From: Acephala macrosclerotiorum
Taxonomy: Eukaryota; Ascomycota; Leotiomycetes; Helotiales; Mollisiaceae
DNA length: 64,000 nt
NCBI GenBank assembly: GCA_014904845.1
Contig: MU119217.1
Location: 62,001-126,000, forward strand
Reading direction: 5' to 3'
The first letter of the stretch is position 1; the number at the start of each line of letters is the position of its first letter. Position numbers and translations under genes: made by a program. The notes under the pieces are model-generated. The model ran no database searches and was not told where the DNA came from. It worked only from the letters and a program-made list of their open reading frames with translations. Positions 60,827 to 64,000 of the stretch are shown in pieces.

Positions 60827-62898
60827 CTACTGAGCAGGGTCCAAATGAGCAGGATTTTGATCTAATGAGGATTCAATTTCCAATTCAGTTGCAGAAGCAC
60901 CATCTGATTCCGTGAAACGAATGGCATCTCGCTGACGAAGCACCCGGACGATAGAGGGGTTCAGATCCATCAAGCACTCAACACTGGTGTTCATGTCATC
61001 GATCAGATCTGCGAGGTCTTCGCCGTTTTCGGGATCGAAAGTCTGGCCTTCGCTTGGTAAGTCCCACCCTGCACCTTTGGACAATCCGGAAGTTAATTGC
61101 GCGACTCTAGCATGAAATTCGTGCTCCGGTCTCAGTTTTATCTGACATGCAAGCCCTAATCATTCTTTTCATTAGACGTCTTTAATGTGTTAAGCTCTCC
61201 AAGAATGGCTTACCACGAATGATACCTTGCGAGATGTCTATCAAATACTGCATAATTGCTTCTCGCAAGTCGCAGGACCATAGCGTCAAGAATTCTATGT
61301 CAGCCGGTTCAAGTGATTCTCCCCAGAGGAACAGCCTTTCTGACATGACACCTAGCATGGAAGCGAGTGGTGCCTCAATAGCATCAGGGGTTCGCTTGTA
61401 AATGTCCATAAATGCAACGATGGTCGATGAACATTGGCTGTACAATTTTGCTATGATTCCTTCTTGGTAGCTTGGAGCTAGTTTGGTCCTGTTGCGAAGC
61501 TTATCTTTGGGATTCTCAGCGTCACGCTTTTGAATGCGGCTCAATGAGGGGGTCTGTGTCTCTGCTTGACCCCTTCTTCGACTTTCGAGTCTCGTTTCAA
61601 GGTCAAGATCTTTTGCTGTCTTTTGCTCTTCTGAAGATATAAATGCACCGTCATAGGGAGTATTTCTTAGTACCGATTCATCTTTAAGGGTCAGTATTCT
61701 CAAATTTTGGTCGGGTGTATTCCTTGGATTGGTCTCTGCATGCTCATCAAAACCCGAAAGAGGATTTCATAGCTGGAGGAAAGGTACCTTTAAAATGAGA
61801 ATGCCCAGAGTTTTTCTGTTTACTGCTCTTTCGATCTTGATGATGCCTCTCAATAGGCAGGGGCTCGTGTTCGTCTCCCTCTCCAATCGTCCGTACCATA
61901 GAGAGAGGTGTGGCCGGAAATCGGATGTCACCATATGAAGCTGAGATATTAGGATTTTTCTCACATGAAACTGGGATATTAGGATTTGGCTCACACGAAT
62001 CAAGCTCCTCGACCTGAGCATCATCTTCTGCGTGTATCTTTTGCTTTATCTCTCCCCACGTTCCTTGTTTACCTGTCACATCATCTGAAACTGCCGAATC
62101 TTTTCTTTTCCTTCCTACAGTAGAACGATCGTGGCTTGTATTTTCGTGCAATTGGACGTCTTGTTTGGTGACTTGATCCGCCGATCCCCATGAATATTCT
62201 GCTTTGGCTGTACGTCGCCTTGCCTCGGGAAGCGTGTGTAAACCTGTTTTGGCTCTTTTCGGTGACCTGCTGCCTTCATCTTCTTTGACTTCGGCAAATC
62301 GTCGACGTTTTTCACTTGAAACTTGAGCTTCAAGGTTGATTGCAGTACTCGATCCTTCTCCCTGGCTATTGCTACCCGCGGCCATATGATCGCCGATGGA
62401 GCCTACACTCTCTTTATATGAATCTAGCGCTGAAAATACGGGCGGGTCTGCGACTTCTCCTTTGGGCTTGTCGCTGTCGACAGGTATCCATTCTTTGATG
62501 CTTTGCTTTGGCACACCGCGTCCCATGAAGTGGTCATCGATATGATCAAAGCGCTCAGTCCAGGCCTCTAAACCATTCCTTTTCAGATCAACAGGCTTGC
62601 CACAGAAACCACACCAAAATCTTGCTTGGCAATTTCGTCCTAAACGGCAATTATCGGTTTTGGCCTTGATAACATGTTCATCGACTATACAGTGGTCCTT
62701 CTTGAGATGGTCTTGGAATATTGAGCGACGATAACACACTTTCGTACAAGGCGTGTTGTTCGCCTTGATATCCGCACATCTCCAGATCTCAAGGTGAAAG
62801 TGTTGAGAATTCTCATGGCGCTTCCAGTCGTTCTTGCTGTCGAAGACCTTATTGCAGGTTAAAAAGGTGCAGCCGTACGGTCTCTCGTGTCCTTTCAT
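60827..62898 (-). CDS. C2H2 zinc-finger protein, fungal-specific
   Basis: Three exons, 62898-61788, 61735-61214 and 61155-60827, with introns of 52 and 58 nt, give 653 aa. The first finger is YGCTFLTCNKVFDSKNDWKRHENSQHF (C10, C15, H28, H33). A second Cys/His set lies at WRCADIKANNTPCTK...FQDHLKKDH, and a third at CRLGRNCQARFWCGFCGK...DHIDDHF. Basic nuclear-signal-like motifs occur (EKRRRFAE, SPKRAKTG, GRKRKDS). A 10-residue tandem repeat (SCEPNPNIPV / SCEKNPNISA) is encoded at 61941-62000. The C-terminal 280 residues are mostly helical and conserved-looking. It is probably a transcription-type regulator; targets are unknown. An AG acceptor lies two bases before the ATG at 62898, so an upstream exon with another finger is possible. 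Confidence 0.75.
61941..62000. repeat. 30-bp tandem duplication inside the zinc-finger gene
   Basis: Two adjacent 30-nt units (61941-61970 and 61971-62000) share CTG(A/G)GATATTAGGATTT and TCACA. They encode two 10-residue repeats in frame. The differences between copies show it is not brand new. Confidence 0.85.
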
Positions 62899-63269
62899 TT
62901 CTGAAGACGATGACCAGTCTCTGTCGTTTCAAGTCCATAAGATACCAGTCTTGAGAATCATAGATTTGACGGTGTGGTCCAAAACCTAAATGGCTCAGAG
63001 TAAATTAACGTTACGACGAGGCTGGCTAGCCGCAAGCAAGAGTAGCTGAGGCTTTCATGCAGGCAAACCGTTTTCAGCGCCGAGACTTTCAAGGAAACAA
63101 GGCTGTGATACCCCAGAAGCTGCACAAGCAATGGCTGACGTGCAGGGCAGATTTGGAAGGCATATTGAGGTACTCATCCTGAAATCTATTTTCAAAACCA
63201 CAACGTCATGCCACGGTTTCGTTCGAAGCTGATTTTGTTGATAGCTTTGAAGTCGTTGGATTCAGCAAT
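62899..63269. promoter_or_regulatory. Divergent region, zinc-finger protein / DUF7580-like gene
   Basis: These 371 bp lie between two divergent start codons. They could also contain an extra first exon of the zinc-finger gene. I see no TATA box. Confidence 0.45.
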
Positions 63270-64000
63270 ATGGAAGGAGTAGGAATTGTTCTAGCAGTGT
63301 TACCACTGATAGTATCAGCGCTCGAGCACTACGAAGATGTCTTCGTCCCCTTCCAGCGATACAAGGATTACGTCCCAGAACTGGGCCGATTTCAACGACG
63401 ACTTTTGGCTCAGAAAACCATATTCCGATCTCAGTGTCAACTTTTGCTGGTTTCCTTGACGGATGAAGACACGGCACGTAGCATGTTAGAGGAGGGACAC
63501 CATCAGGAATGGCTTTCGAACGATTTGGAGGCAAGGTTGTCCGAGCAATTAGGTGACTCTACAACTGCGTGTGTCGCAACTATAAAAGAGATTCAGACGC
63601 AATTATCCTCAATTGAGGAAGAAGCAGAAAACACCAATGTTAGGATTGCCAATGAAGGACATCCAGTACAGGCAAGCTCATCACACATTAGCAACATCTT
63701 ACTGACAAGCCCAACCAGACGACGATGCCATCAGATAACTCCTCGCGCACACGAATTAAAACGAAATTGAAATTTGCCATGTCGAAGTCACGCCTCCAAG
63801 ACTACATCGACCGACTCCGCGACTCCAATCAGGACTTTATTGCACTATCTGATCAGACTAAGAAGATCCTGGCTGCTACAGGCGATAACCGTCCCTCAAC
63901 CTCTTCTGCGATCGCGATCAAGCAATGCGACATGATTCAGAAAGATTCTGTTCAACTATACGAGGCCCTAGCTGTTGCATGCTCGTTGCACAAAGCACAC
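63270..64000 (+). CDS. DUF7580-like fungal protein (N-terminal part; cut by window edge)
   Basis: Exon 1 is 63270-63665 and exon 2 runs from 63719 to the window edge; the 53-nt intron has a GTACAG donor and a CAACCAG acceptor and keeps the frame. At least 226 residues are visible. The N-terminus MEGVGIVLAVLPLIVSALEHYEDVFVPFQRYKDYVPELGRF is a hydrophobic helix plus a conserved fungal segment. Similar starts occur in proteins with DUF7580 or allorecognition-type domains. The end of the visible part (LYEALAVACSLHKAH) looks like the beginning of DUF7580. The function is unknown; such proteins are often variable between strains. The family assignment is from memory of the pattern and needs a domain search. 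Confidence 0.65.

Overview
The window is nuclear DNA of a filamentous ascomycete (Pezizomycotina). Almost every gene is a conserved eukaryotic housekeeping gene split by short introns, mostly 45-70 nt, with GTAAGT/GTATGT-like donors, CTAAC/CTGAC branch sites and YAG acceptors. Proteins such as a BAR-PH-ArfGAP, a Chk2 kinase with one FHA domain, an Mdm31/32 protein and a DUF7580-type protein fit that group. The class cannot be fixed from the sequence alone; Leotiomycetes is a guess. All product names come from reading the translations. Exon joins were chosen so that splice consensus, codon phase and family conservation agree.

Layout. 0-10 kb is a tight block: a Rad60/Esc2-like SUMO-pathway protein (-, cut by the left edge), LSM6 (+), a SAM methyltransferase (-), the 1941-aa PI 4-kinase STT4 (-) and proteasome beta-6 PRE7 (+). 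10.2-16.7 kb is gene-poor, with a 14-bp tandem repeat near its right end. 16.7-25.8 kb holds an RRM-YTH m6A-reader-type protein (+), a small heat-shock protein (+), PNO1/DIM2 (-) and MDM31 (+). 26.1-27.1 kb is a decayed coding region. 27.3-45.7 kb holds a thioesterase-like protein (-), the ArfGAP (+), a C2-domain protein (+), a Kin4-like kinase (-), proteasome beta-7 PRE4 (-), an HCNGP/SAP30BP-like protein (+) and the checkpoint kinase (+). 46-58.6 kb holds an unresolved small gene (-), eIF3j/HCR1 (-), enolase (-), a MITE-like element, 26S proteasome ATPase RPT4 (+), a relic zone with a sugar-transporter tail (-), and GFA1 (-). 60.8-64 kb holds a C2H2 zinc-finger protein (-) and a DUF7580-like protein (+, cut by the right edge), the most accessory-looking part.

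Themes. Three 26S proteasome genes (PRE7, PRE4, RPT4) lie within about 45 kb but not as neighbours. Several pairs are divergent from short shared promoters: Rad60-like/LSM6, STT4/PRE7, PNO1/MDM31 and PRE4/HCNGP-like. Gene structure is the most unusual aspect: two GC-AG introns, coding exons of 5, 8, 11 and 16 nt, a 150-nt stop-free intron inside the GFA1 glutaminase domain, and likely long 5'-UTR introns at the YTH and enolase genes. I found no self-evident new biological system. The best leads are the MITE-like element, the two relic coding zones, the possible dual-start heat-shock protein, the YTH domain with a large acidic insertion, and the right-edge zinc-finger/DUF7580 pair.
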